Source: Georgenia daeguensis
GTDB lineage: Bacteria > Actinomycetota > Actinomycetes > Actinomycetales > Actinomycetaceae
Direction: 5' to 3'
Length of the DNA stretch: 64,000 nucleotides
Assembly (NCBI RefSeq): GCF_039537705.1
Contig: NZ_BAABBA010000017.1
Location: 1-64,000 of the forward strand
The notes under the pieces are model-generated. The model was given only the letters and a program-made list of their open reading frames with translations. It ran no database searches and was not told the origin of the DNA. Of the stretch, positions 7,647 to 15,790 are shown one piece after another. The stretch's first letter is position 1. Each line of letters opens with the position of its first letter. Both the position numbers and the translations under genes were made by a program.

Positions 7647-8909
7647 ATGCCGCACCGCGAGCCGCACGGGCACCACCACATCCCCACCGCCACGAGCTAC
7701 GGCACGCGCCGCAGGATCCGGGTCCGCCTCCAGAACGAGACCTTCACCGGAGCCCTGCTGCTCGGCGCCGCCGTCCTGGCGCTGCTCTGGGCGAACTCGC
7801 CCTGGCGCGGCGCCTACCAGGCCCTCGCCGGGTACGAGATCGGGCCGGCCGCGCTGCACCTCGACCTCTCGCTCTCGACCTGGGCGGCCGACGGGCTCCT
7901 CGCGATCTTCTTCTTCGTCGTGGGCCTCGAGCTCAAGACCGAGTTCGTCACCGGTTCGCTGCGCAAGCTCGACGAGGCGCTGCTCCCGATGGCAGCCGCG
8001 GTGCTCGGCATGGCAGCGCCCGCACTCATCTACGCCGGCATCCAGGCGGTCAGCGACTCCGACGGCATGGGCGGCTGGGCGATCCCCACGGCCACCGACA
8101 TCGCCTTTGCGGTCGCCCTGCTGGGCATCTTCGGGCGCGGTCTCCCGCCCACGCTGCGGGTCTTCCTGCTCACCCTCGCCGTCGTGGACGACCTCCTCGC
8201 CATCACGGTGATCGCGGTCTTCTACACTGAGGAGATCCACCTGCTGCCGCTGGTCGGTTCCCTCGCGCTGATCGCCCTCTTCGGCCTGCTCGTCCAGCGG
8301 CGCGTCACGTCCTGGTGGCTCCTGGTGCCGATCGCAGTCGTGGCGTGGGCGCTCATGCACGAGGCGGGCGTGCACGCGACCGTCGCGGGCGTGCTGATGG
8401 GCATGACCGTGCCCGCCCGGCGGCGCCACGGCGAGCGGGAGCAGCTCACGCACGCGTTCGTCGAGCGCGTCCAGCCGGTCTCCGCCGGCTTCGCGCTGCC
8501 CGTCTTCGCCTTCTTCGCCGCGGGCGTCTCGGTGGTCGACTCCGGCGGCCTCGGCGAGGTGCTCGGCGACCCGGTCGCCATCGGCGTCGTCGCCGGCCTC
8601 GTGGTGGGCAAGACGCTCGGGATCTGGGGCGGGGTCGCGATCCTCACGAAGGTCACGCGCCTGCGGCTCGGCCACGGCGTGGACCTGGCGGACCTGCTCG
8701 GTGTGGCGATGCTCGCCGGCATCGGCTTCACGGTGTCCCTCCTCATCGCCGAGCTGTCGTTCGGCCCCACCCCGGCCGGCGACCACGCCAAGTTCGCGGT
8801 GCTCCTCGGGTCCCTGGTCTCCGCGGTGCTCGGCGGGGTCACCCTCCGCGCCCGCGCACGGGTCCGCGTGCGCGGACGCGGGGCGCGGGTGGCCCGCCGT
8901 GCGGGGTGA
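7647..8909 (+). CDS. nhaA: Na+/H+ antiporter NhaA (copy 1)
   Basis: This inner-membrane antiporter exchanges internal Na+ for external H+. The 420-residue protein has about 12 helices, the conserved ANSPW segment after helix 1, FFVVGLELKTEFV, the ATDIAFA unwound-helix motif and the adjacent aspartates D181-D182 (VVDDLLA) that bind the ion. The histidine-rich N-terminus and Arg-rich C-terminal tail are cytoplasmic extensions. GGAAAGGG precedes the ATG at 7647. A second nhaA lies about 4 kb away on the opposite strand. Confidence 0.96.
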   Translation: MPHREPHGHHHIPTATSYGTRRRIRVRLQNETFTGALLLGAAVLALLWANSPWRGAYQALAGYEIGPAALHLDLSLSTWAADGLLAIFFFVVGLELKTEFVTGSLRKLDEALLPMAAAVLGMAAPALIYAGIQAVSDSDGMGGWAIPTATDIAFAVALLGIFGRGLPPTLRVFLLTLAVVDDLLAITVIAVFYTEEIHLLPLVGSLALIALFGLLVQRRVTSWWLLVPIAVVAWALMHEAGVHATVAGVLMGMTVPARRRHGEREQLTHAFVERVQPVSAGFALPVFAFFAAGVSVVDSGGLGEVLGDPVAIGVVAGLVVGKTLGIWGGVAILTKVTRLRLGHGVDLADLLGVAMLAGIGFTVSLLIAELSFGPTPAGDHAKFAVLLGSLVSAVLGGVTLRARARVRVRGRGARVARRAG

Positions 8910-8927
8910 CTGCCCGGGCGGGCGGTG

Positions 8928-9464
8928 TCAGGCGGAAGTGACCGGGACGCGTTTGTCCCGTGCGGTGCCGCCCTCGTGCGGGCCGCTCGGAGAGGCCCGC
9001 ACGCGGACGAACTTCTCGATGTCGTACCGGCGCCACACCCGCTGGTAGCGCGGCTCGAGCGTCGGCAGGACGACGGCGGCGTCGAGGACCTGGGGTGCGG
9101 AGACGTCGTAGGTGGTGCCCTTGCTCCTGAGAACGGCGTGCCCACCGGCCAGGAGGTTGCGCAGCCAGTCGACCTTCTCCCCGTACGGGAGCGGGATCAC
9201 GAAGCCGCCGTCGAGCGGCACCGCGACAACGGGGGTCGCGTACTCCCGACCCGAGCGTCGCCCGGTGTGCCGGAGCACCGACGCGTACCAGTGCCGCCGC
9301 CCGGCGAGTCGCAGCATGACCGGGTTGAGGACCCGCTTGTTGAACTGCGCCACGGCGTCCTTGGTGCGCGGGCCGCCCGAGCGCAGCACGACGAAGAACG
9401 CCACGACCGCACCCACGGCACCGACGGCCCACCAGAGCAGGACCTTCCGGAACCGGTGCGTCAT
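8928..9464 (-). CDS. Deazaflavin (F420)-dependent nitroreductase/quinone-reductase family protein
   Basis: This 178-residue protein belongs to the split beta-barrel family (PF04075/DUF385, Ddn-like) that uses reduced F420. After one N-terminal transmembrane helix it shows the family core TGRRSGREYATPVV, the GEKVDWLRNLLAGG segment and VRSKG-type strand (LRSKGTTY). Its ATG overlaps the stop of the upstream ligase gene (ATGA), and GAGGAGG precedes it, so the two are coupled. Whether this organism makes F420 cannot be seen here; some family members bind FMN, haem or biliverdin instead. Confidence 0.8.
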   Translation of the reverse strand: MTHRFRKVLLWWAVGAVGAVVAFFVVLRSGGPRTKDAVAQFNKRVLNPVMLRLAGRRHWYASVLRHTGRRSGREYATPVVAVPLDGGFVIPLPYGEKVDWLRNLLAGGHAVLRSKGTTYDVSAPQVLDAAVVLPTLEPRYQRVWRRYDIEKFVRVRASPSGPHEGGTARDKRVPVTSA

Positions 9465-10885
9465 GACGAAGCCTCCTCGGGGCGCTCCTGCACCGCGGCG
9501 AGCACGTGGCGCAGCTTGCCGCTGCGCGGGCTGACCTGCGGGCCCTCGTCGGCCAGCGCGAGATCCACCGGTCCGCAACCATGGTTGCGCAGCAGCTCGT
9601 CCAGCCGGTCGCGGACGCGTCGCCACACGTCCTCCCGGTCGGCGCCGGGATCGACGTCGAGGCGGACGGAGAGCGAGGCGGGCGCCCGCTGCAGCACCTG
9701 GAACCGCCGCACGCCGGGGGTCTCCTCGACGACCGTGGCGAGCGCCATGGGCAGCACGCTGACGCCACCGTCCGTTCCCGGGAGCCGCAGGATGTCGTCC
9801 GTGCGCCCCTCCACCTGGATCGTGGGCAACGGGCTGCCGCAGGCGCACCGCGCGGCCCCGAGCACGACGCTGTCGCCGAGCTGGTAGCGGATCACCGGCT
9901 GGACGTAGTTGGCGAGGTTGGTCACCAGCACCGAGTCGGACCGGGCCCCGCGGGGCACCGGCCGCCCGGCCGCGTCGACGGGCTCGAGGACGAACCAGTC
10001 GCTGTTCACGTGAAGGCTGCCGAGACGGCAGGGCAGGGCTAGCGGCATGGCCTCGGACGCCGCGTAGGCCTCGGTCACGACGCATCCGAACACCGCCTCG
10101 GCGCGTCGGCGAACGGCGGGCAGGAGCAGCTCGCCACCGGTGGTGACGACCACCGGGGAGATCCTGAGGCGACCCGCCTCCTGCTCCTCGGTCAGCAGGG
10201 CCAGCGTGCTGGCGTACGTGGCCAGCAGGGTGGGTCGGAACGCGTTGAGCTCCGCCACCAGATCGGGCAGAGGCTCCAGAACCGAGAAGAACCGGGTGTA
10301 ACGTCTCCGGACCGGATGGGCCCGCAGCCGCCTCTCGAACATCGTGGTGCTGAGGAAGTGCCCGCCGCGTGCGAAGACCGCGGCCTGACGGAGCCCCTGG
10401 GCCACGATGCGGCGACCGAGCCCTGGCGGCAGCGCCCCGGCGGCCCGCGCGTAGGACAGCCCGGTCATCACCGTGACGGAGCGGGGATCCTGGACCAGGA
10501 GCGCAGGTTCGCCGGTGGATCCCGACGTCGTGAACACCACGTACCGCCCGAGAAAGTCCTTCCCCAGGTTGGCCTCGTCGGCCACGAACGCCTCCACGCC
10601 CGTCCGGGAGACCGCCGGGTCGGTGACCCAGTCGTCGAAGCGCTCCATCAGCGCAGGCTTGCCGACGGCGGGAAGCCGCCGCAGGCCGCCGGGCCCGAGC
10701 GGCCCCGGGGGCACGCTCCGGTAGTGGTCGGCGTAGAAACGTGACGAGGAGCGTGCCCGGGCGACGAGCGCCTCGAGGCGCACCTCCTGCCGTGACGCGA
10801 CCGCGAACGGCCCGCCACGGGTCGTCCGCCAGGCGTCCCAGGCGACGCCCGTCAGGGTGAGTCGATCCTCGCGGTCCTCGCTCAT
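9461..10885 (-). CDS. Adenylate-forming enzyme of the PaaK / coenzyme F390 synthetase family
   Basis: This 474-residue protein resembles phenylacetate-CoA ligase and F390 synthetase. It has the AMP/phosphate loop FTTSGSTGEPALL (118-130), a TTGGELL segment, TEAYAASEA (the usual YxxTE region is altered), YQLGDSVVLG, a Cys-containing CACGSPLP and GRTDDILRLPG hinge. The ATG at 10885 follows GGAGGGAG. Members of this family adenylate aryl acids, or F420 to F390; the coupled downstream gene is an F420-type reductase, which makes the latter attractive but unproven. The substrate is unknown. Confidence 0.75.
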   Translation of the reverse strand: MSEDREDRLTLTGVAWDAWRTTRGGPFAVASRQEVRLEALVARARSSSRFYADHYRSVPPGPLGPGGLRRLPAVGKPALMERFDDWVTDPAVSRTGVEAFVADEANLGKDFLGRYVVFTTSGSTGEPALLVQDPRSVTVMTGLSYARAAGALPPGLGRRIVAQGLRQAAVFARGGHFLSTTMFERRLRAHPVRRRYTRFFSVLEPLPDLVAELNAFRPTLLATYASTLALLTEEQEAGRLRISPVVVTTGGELLLPAVRRRAEAVFGCVVTEAYAASEAMPLALPCRLGSLHVNSDWFVLEPVDAAGRPVPRGARSDSVLVTNLANYVQPVIRYQLGDSVVLGAARCACGSPLPTIQVEGRTDDILRLPGTDGGVSVLPMALATVVEETPGVRRFQVLQRAPASLSVRLDVDPGADREDVWRRVRDRLDELLRNHGCGPVDLALADEGPQVSPRSGKLRHVLAAVQERPEEASS

Positions 10886-10919
10886 CGCGGACGCTCCCTC
10901 CGGCCGGGGATGCTGCGCG

Positions 10920-11381
10920 CTACTCGGGTTCCGTGACCTCCGCGACCTGCGCACCGAGAGCTGTGACCAGGTCGGCCGCGTCCACCATGGCGGCGACGCC
11001 GTGCGCTCCCGCCCCGATCGAGACCGTCCCGGAGATCGTCCCGTCCACGACCACCGGCCAGGCGCGGGTGGCGCCGAACGGCGTGATCGTGCCCCGCTCG
11101 TAGCCCGTGACGTCCTTCGCGGTGGCGGCGTCGGGCATCGACATCCGGTTCACGCCGAGGAGCGCCCGCAGCTTGGGCCAGGAGATCGCCCGGCCGCCCG
11201 GCACCAGGACGAAGAGGTAGTCGTCCTCGCCGCGGCGCACCACCAGCGTCTTGATGACCGCCCCGGGGTCGACGCCGCGCGCGGCCGCCGCCTCGACGAG
11301 GCTGGAGACCCGGCCGTGCCGGGTGACGGTGAAGTCGATGCCGGACCGCTCCAGCGCCGCGATCGCGCGTTCCTCGCTCAT
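10920..11381 (-). CDS. ybaK: YbaK/EbsC-type aminoacyl-tRNA deacylase
   Basis: This 153-residue protein belongs to the YbaK/ProX editing family, which hydrolyses mischarged tRNAs in trans. Visible features are ALERSGIDFTVTRH, the catalytic-pocket segment VIKTLVVRR (conserved lysine), a GGRAISWPKLRALLG stretch and the GTITPFG loop. The ATG at 11381 has no ribosome-binding site but a TACGCT hexamer 7 nt upstream, suggesting a leaderless message. It is divergent from ppx. Confidence 0.85.
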   Translation of the reverse strand: MSEERAIAALERSGIDFTVTRHGRVSSLVEAAAARGVDPGAVIKTLVVRRGEDDYLFVLVPGGRAISWPKLRALLGVNRMSMPDAATAKDVTGYERGTITPFGATRAWPVVVDGTISGTVSIGAGAHGVAAMVDAADLVTALGAQVAEVTEPE

Positions 11382-11388
11382 GGAGGCC

Positions 11389-11394
11389 AGCGTA
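11389..11394 (-). promoter_or_regulatory. -10 element for leaderless ybaK
   Basis: TACGCT on the minus strand ends 7 nt before the ybaK start codon, which would place transcription initiation at the ATG. Confidence 0.5.
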
Positions 11395-11458
11395 TGCGCC
11401 GGGCCGGCGCCCGACCCCGCCCGCGCGGTGAACGCGAGCGTCGTGGCAGGGTTGTCCG

Positions 11459-12418
11459 GTGACTCGCGTAGCGGCCATCGACTGTGGCACCAACTCCATC
11501 CGTCTCCTCGTCGCCGACCTCGAGCCGGACGGACCCCGCGGCACCCGGCTGACCGACGTCGAGCGCAGCATGCAGATCGTCCGCCTCGGTCAGGGCGTGG
11601 ACCGCACCGGCCGGCTCGACCCCGCGGCCCTCGAGCGCACCCTCGACGCCGCACGTGACTACGCCGAGCGCTGCCGCACCCTCGGCGTGGAGCGGATCCG
11701 GTTCGTCGCCACCTCGGCCACCCGCGACGCCGAGAACCGCCAGGACTTCGTCGACGGCGTCCGCGAGGCGCTCGGCGTGACCCCAGAGGTCATCTCGGGC
11801 GAGGAGGAGGCGGCGCTGAGCTTCGCCGGCGCCGTCAGCGTCCTCGACCCCTCGCACCCCGGCCCGTACCTGGTCGTCGACATCGGAGGCGGGTCCACGG
11901 AACTGGTCCTCGGCGGCGCGGCACCGCAGGAGGGGCTGTCGATGGACGTCGGCTGCGTGCGGCTGACCGAGCGGCACCTGCGCACCGACCCGCCCACCGC
12001 CGCCGAGGAGGAGGCCGCCCGGGCGGACGTTCGCCGCATGCTCGACGACGCCTCCGCCGTCGTCCCGCTCGGGCGGGCGCGGACGCTCGTGGGGCTGGCG
12101 GGCTCGGTCACCACGATCACCGCCCACGCGCTCGGGCTGCCGGCCTACGACCCGACGGCGATCGACGGGGCCGCGCTCGAGGTTCCCGAGGTCCTCGCGT
12201 CGTGCTCGGCGCTCCTGCACGCCTCGCACGAGGAGCGGGCCGCGATGGGGTTCATGCACCCGGGGCGGGTGGACGTCATCGGGGCGGGCGCGCTGGTCTG
12301 GTCCGAGATCGTCGCGCGGGTCGCGGCCGAGGTCGAGGCCGACGGCGGCGCGCTCGGGCAGGTGGTCACCAGCGAGCACGACATCCTGGACGGGATCGCG
12401 CTGTCGCTGGTGCGCTGA
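11459..12418 (+). CDS. ppx: Ppx/GppA family exopolyphosphatase
   Basis: This 319-residue enzyme hydrolyses polyphosphate or pppGpp. It has the ASKHA phosphate-1 motif AIDCGTNSIRLLV at the N-terminus, VATSATRDAENR, ISGEEEAALSF, the phosphate-2 motif VVDIGGGSTEL (near 140) and GLAGSVTTITA. The length matches the short actinobacterial form without the C-terminal HD domain. GTG at 11459 gives exactly the conserved N-terminus. A PPK2 polyphosphate kinase is encoded about 18 kb away. Confidence 0.93.
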   Translation: MTRVAAIDCGTNSIRLLVADLEPDGPRGTRLTDVERSMQIVRLGQGVDRTGRLDPAALERTLDAARDYAERCRTLGVERIRFVATSATRDAENRQDFVDGVREALGVTPEVISGEEEAALSFAGAVSVLDPSHPGPYLVVDIGGGSTELVLGGAAPQEGLSMDVGCVRLTERHLRTDPPTAAEEEAARADVRRMLDDASAVVPLGRARTLVGLAGSVTTITAHALGLPAYDPTAIDGAALEVPEVLASCSALLHASHEERAAMGFMHPGRVDVIGAGALVWSEIVARVAAEVEADGGALGQVVTSEHDILDGIALSLVR

Positions 12419-12433
12419 GCCGGTTCAGCCCTC

Positions 12434-13675
12434 TCAGCGGTGGCCGCGCGGGTGCTGCGCCGCACGCCCGCGCACCCGCACCGCCGCGCGCACGCGGAGC
12501 AGCACCGCGCCGAGCACGGCGGCGATGAACGAGCCCAGCAGCACGGCGACGCGCGCGTGGGCGGAGGCGGGGTCGGCGGGGTCGAAGGACAGGCTCGCGA
12601 TGAGCAGCGAGACGGTGAAGCCGATGCCCGCGACCATCGCCACCGGGAAGATGTCCGCGAGGTCGATGCCGCTCCCCAGCCGCAGCCGGGTGAGCTTCGT
12701 CAGCAGTGCCACGCCGCCCCAGATGCCGAGCAGCTTGCCCAGCGGGAGCCCGACGTAGACGCCGATCGCGACCGGGTCGGCCAGCATCCCGCCGAGGCCC
12801 CCGGAGTCCACCACCGAGACGCCCGCGGCGAAGAACGCGAAGATCGGCAGCACGAGCCCGGCCGACCACGGCTGGATGCGCTCGACGAACCGGTGGGTCA
12901 TGGCCTCCCGCTCGCCGTGCCGTGCCAGCGCGGGCACGGTGAGCCCCATCAGCACACCGGAGATCGTGGCGTGCACGCCGGAGGCGTGCATCAGCGCCCA
13001 CGCCACCACCGCTATCGGGACGAGCAGCCACCAGGAGGTGACGCGCCGGTTCACGAGCACCGCGAACAGGGCGATGAGAGCGAGCGAGCCGAGCAGCGCG
13101 AGGAAGTGGATCTCCTCCGTGTAGAAGATCGCGATCACGGTGATGCCCAGCAGGTCGTCGACGACCGCCAGGGTCAGCAGGAAGGTGCGCACCGCGGGCG
13201 GCAGGCCGCGGCCGAAGATGCCGAGGACGGCGACGGCGAACGCGATGTCGGTGGCCACGGGGATGGCCCAGCCCTCGTACCGCCCCGACCCGGAGACCGC
13301 CTGGATCACGGTGTAGACGAGCGCGGGACCGATCATCCCGAAGACGGCCGCGAGGATCGGCACCAGCGCGAGCTTGACGTCGCGCAGGGCGCCGGTGACG
13401 AACTCGGTCTTGAGCTCGAGCCCGACCACGAAGAAGAAGATCGCGAGCAGCCCGTCGGAGGCCCAGCCGGACACGGGCAGCGCGAGGTGCAGCGACTCGG
13501 GCCCGACGACGTACCCCGACAGCGCCTGGTAGCTCTCGCGCCACGGCGAGTTCGCCCAGATCAGGGCGACGACGGCGCCGGCGAGGAGCACCATGCCCGC
13601 GAAGGTCTCGTTCTCGAGCTTGTGGCGGTAGGCGCTGAGGATCCCGGGGCGTGTCCGGTCGGTCGTTCTGCTCAT
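12434..13675 (-). CDS. nhaA: Na+/H+ antiporter NhaA (copy 2)
   Basis: This 413-residue second NhaA has ANSPW, FFVVGLELKTEFV, ATDIAFA, the ion-binding pair D173-D174 in VVDDLLG and the RVTSWWLLVPIAVVAWALMH segment also seen in copy 1. The two are clearly paralogous, with divergence mostly in the termini. The ATG at 13675 follows AGGGAG at a longish 11-nt distance. It is convergent with ppx with only 15 bp between the stops. Confidence 0.96.
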   Translation of the reverse strand: MSRTTDRTRPGILSAYRHKLENETFAGMVLLAGAVVALIWANSPWRESYQALSGYVVGPESLHLALPVSGWASDGLLAIFFFVVGLELKTEFVTGALRDVKLALVPILAAVFGMIGPALVYTVIQAVSGSGRYEGWAIPVATDIAFAVAVLGIFGRGLPPAVRTFLLTLAVVDDLLGITVIAIFYTEEIHFLALLGSLALIALFAVLVNRRVTSWWLLVPIAVVAWALMHASGVHATISGVLMGLTVPALARHGEREAMTHRFVERIQPWSAGLVLPIFAFFAAGVSVVDSGGLGGMLADPVAIGVYVGLPLGKLLGIWGGVALLTKLTRLRLGSGIDLADIFPVAMVAGIGFTVSLLIASLSFDPADPASAHARVAVLLGSFIAAVLGAVLLRVRAAVRVRGRAAQHPRGHR

Positions 13676-13880
13676 CGTCGTGCATGCTCCCTGCGCTGGC
13701 TCGCCGGGCTCGCATGGGCAGCGTCGACCGGCCTCGATCTGGCCACGATAGGGCGCGAGGCGGGGGGAACCGCACAGTTGCCGCCTGTTGCCCCGGCTCC
13801 CATGGGCCCGACGGCGGCGCCGCGGCGTGGCCGGGACGCGTGCGGCCGGCGTCGGTCCGGTCGGGCAGGATGGGACCGAC

Positions 13881-13954
13881 GCCCCCATAGCCCAACTGGC
13901 AGAGGCAGCCGGCTTAAACCCGGCGTAGTACGGGTTCGAATCCCGTTGGGGGCA
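13881..13954 (+). tRNA. tRNA with anticodon UAA (leucine-type D-arm, short variable loop)
   Basis: This is a 74-nt cloverleaf. The acceptor is GCCCCCA/TGGGGGC with discriminator A73. The D-arm is GCC-(11-nt loop with GG)-GGC, the anticodon stem is GCCGG/CCGGC, the loop is CTTAAAC giving anticodon UAA, the variable loop is five bases (GTAGT), and the T-arm is ACGGG-TTCGAAT-CCCGT. CCA is not encoded. The anticodon would read UUA (Leu), and the 3-bp D-stem with 11-nt loop is like tRNA-Leu/Ser, yet bacterial tRNA-Leu normally has a long variable arm. Identity is therefore uncertain although the tRNA fold is clear. Confidence 0.88.
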
Positions 13955-14100
13955 CGGTCGGCCGCGGGCCGGCACGGGCCCCGGGGAACCTCCGCGGGCA
14001 GGTGCTCGTTGGGCGGCCAGGGGCTACCAAGGGCACCGACGTGGTTGTTATCACGGGACAAAGGTCCCCGCTCGGGGGGGCTCCCCGGCGGTACGGAACT

Positions 14101-14106
14101 TACGAT
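14101..14106 (+). promoter_or_regulatory. -10 element for leaderless ndh
   Basis: TACGAT ends 7 nt before the ATG at 14114. No ribosome-binding site precedes that ATG, so initiation at or next to the start codon is likely. Confidence 0.5.
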
Positions 14107-14113
14107 GGACCGC

Positions 14114-15655
14114 ATGGCATCCTTCCTGCGTTCCCTCGCCGTCAGCAGCTCCGTGGCCGCCCTCGCGGGCGCCGGTGCCCTTGCTGCGAAGTCCCTGCAG
14201 GCACGTGGGGAGGAGTCGGTCCGGCCGGTCCTCCACGGTGGCCGCACCCCGCGCATCCTCGTCGCCGGTGGCGGCTACATCGGCCTGTACACGGCCACGA
14301 CGCTGCGCAAGCACCTGGGCCGTCAGGACGCGGAGATCGCCGTCGTCGACCCGCGTCCCTACATGACCTACCAGCCGTTCCTGCCCGAGGCGGCGGCCGG
14401 CTCGATCGAGCCGCGCCACGTCGTGACCTCGCTGCGTCGTGAGCTCAGGGGCACCAGCGTGCTCACCGGCTCCATCACCGAGATCCGCCACGCCGAGCGC
14501 AAGGCGGTCATCAAGCCCGTCAACGACGACCCCGCCTACGAGGTCACCTACGACCACCTCGTCGTCGGGCTGGGGTCCGTCGCCCGCACGCTGCCGATCC
14601 CCGGGCTGGCCGAGAACGCCATCGGCTTCAAGCACATCGAGGAGGCCACCGCGCTGCGCAACCGCGTCCTCAACAAGCTCGCCGAGGCCGCCTCCACCTG
14701 GGACGCCGAGAAGCGGCGCCGGATGCTCACGTTCGTCTTCGTGGGCGGCGGGTTCGCCGGCATCGAGGCGATCGGCGAGGTCGAGGACATGGCCCGCACG
14801 GCCACCAAGGAGTACGACTCCATCGACCCCGAGGACCTTCGCTTCGTCATCGTCGAGGGCGCCGGGCGCATCCTGCCCGAGCTGGGCGAGGAGCTGGGCG
14901 GGTACGCCATCGAGCAGCTGCGCGAGCGCGGCGTCGAGATCCACCTCAACACCTTCCTCAACTCCTGCGTCGACGGCGTCGTGGAGCTCTCGACGGGCGA
15001 GAAGTTCGAGGCCGACACGATCGTGTGGACCGCGGGCGTCAAGGCCAACCCGGTGCTCGCGAACACCGACCTCCCGCTCGACGCTCGTGGCCGTGTGCGC
15101 ACCAACGCCTCGCTGCAGGTCGTGAACGAGGACGGGACCGTCGTCGAGGGCGCCTGGGCCGCCGGCGACAACGCCGCCGTGCCGGACCTGACCTCCTCGG
15201 ACCCCGCCGCCACCACCGCGCCCACGGCCCAGCACGCCGTGCGCCAGGGCAAGCAGCTGGGCGAGAACCTCGCGCGGGTGCTGCGCGGGGAGCAGCCCGA
15301 GGAGTACCGCCACGAGAACATCGGCACCGTGGCGTCTCTCGGCCTGTACAAGGGTGTCGCGCAGATCATGGGCTTCAAGTTCCGCGGCCCGCTCGCCTGG
15401 TTCATGCACCGCAGCTACCACGTGCTCGCGATGCCGTCCTTCGAGCGCAAGGTCCGCATCCTCGCGGACTGGACCGAGGCGCTGTTCTTCCGCCGCGAGC
15501 TCGTCTCCCTCGCCGCCCTGCAGAACCCGCGGGCCGCGTGGGAGGCCGCCGCCGCGTCGGGCAACAAGCCCGCGGCCCCCGGTGTGGCCCCCGCGGCCGC
15601 CGGCGCGAAGATCGCGGACAAGTCCGGCACCGCGAAGGTCGCCGAGAAGAAGTAG
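14114..15655 (+). CDS. ndh: Type II NADH dehydrogenase (NDH-2)
   Basis: This FAD enzyme oxidises NADH and reduces menaquinone at the membrane without proton pumping. The 513-residue protein has an N-terminal hydrophobic stretch, the FAD motif VAGGGYIGLY (about 50-59), a second Rossmann motif FVGGGFAGIE for NADH, WTAGVKANP and GDNAAVP, plus a C-terminal amphipathic region followed by a Lys/Ala-rich tail. I prefer ATG 14114 over the in-frame ATG 14105 because the TACGAT hexamer overlaps the earlier codon. The typical family length is about 400-460, the excess being in the two termini. Confidence 0.93.
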   Translation: MASFLRSLAVSSSVAALAGAGALAAKSLQARGEESVRPVLHGGRTPRILVAGGGYIGLYTATTLRKHLGRQDAEIAVVDPRPYMTYQPFLPEAAAGSIEPRHVVTSLRRELRGTSVLTGSITEIRHAERKAVIKPVNDDPAYEVTYDHLVVGLGSVARTLPIPGLAENAIGFKHIEEATALRNRVLNKLAEAASTWDAEKRRRMLTFVFVGGGFAGIEAIGEVEDMARTATKEYDSIDPEDLRFVIVEGAGRILPELGEELGGYAIEQLRERGVEIHLNTFLNSCVDGVVELSTGEKFEADTIVWTAGVKANPVLANTDLPLDARGRVRTNASLQVVNEDGTVVEGAWAAGDNAAVPDLTSSDPAATTAPTAQHAVRQGKQLGENLARVLRGEQPEEYRHENIGTVASLGLYKGVAQIMGFKFRGPLAWFMHRSYHVLAMPSFERKVRILADWTEALFFRRELVSLAALQNPRAAWEAAAASGNKPAAPGVAPAAAGAKIADKSGTAKVAEKK

Positions 15656-15679
15656 CCCCCGCACGAGGGACAGCGACGC

Positions 15680-15715
15680 ACGAGGGGGCGCCGGCCACGG
15701 GCCGGCGCCCCTCGT
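15680..15715 (+). terminator. Strong terminator after ndh
   Basis: ACGAGGGGGCGCCGGCC (15680-15696) pairs with GGCCGGCGCCCCTCGT (15700-15715) with one bulged G and a three-base loop, followed by CGTTCCTT. It can serve both ndh and the convergent response-regulator operon. Confidence 0.85.
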
Positions 15716-15790
15716 CGTTCCTTCCGGTGCGTCAGCGGGCGGCGGCGGCCCGTGGGCCGCCGGTGGGCGACGAGGCGTGAGGCACTGCCC

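Larger units (their letters stand above)
13676..14113. other. Intergenic region between nhaA and ndh containing a tRNA
   Basis: The 438 bases hold one tRNA gene (13881-13954) and the likely ndh promoter at the end. A small inverted repeat GGGAC-AAAG-GTCCC lies about 50 bp before ndh. I see no protein-coding gene. Confidence 0.6.

Noticed and set aside
12440..14104. Plus-strand open frame running from opposite nhaA into ndh (1071 codons)
   Set aside because: The first 550 codons are antisense to nhaA and read through the tRNA; only the part from 14114 matches NDH-2.
13954..14113. Integration (att) site or mobile element next to the tRNA
   Set aside because: No integrase, no direct repeat of the tRNA 3' end and no foreign gene lie on either side.
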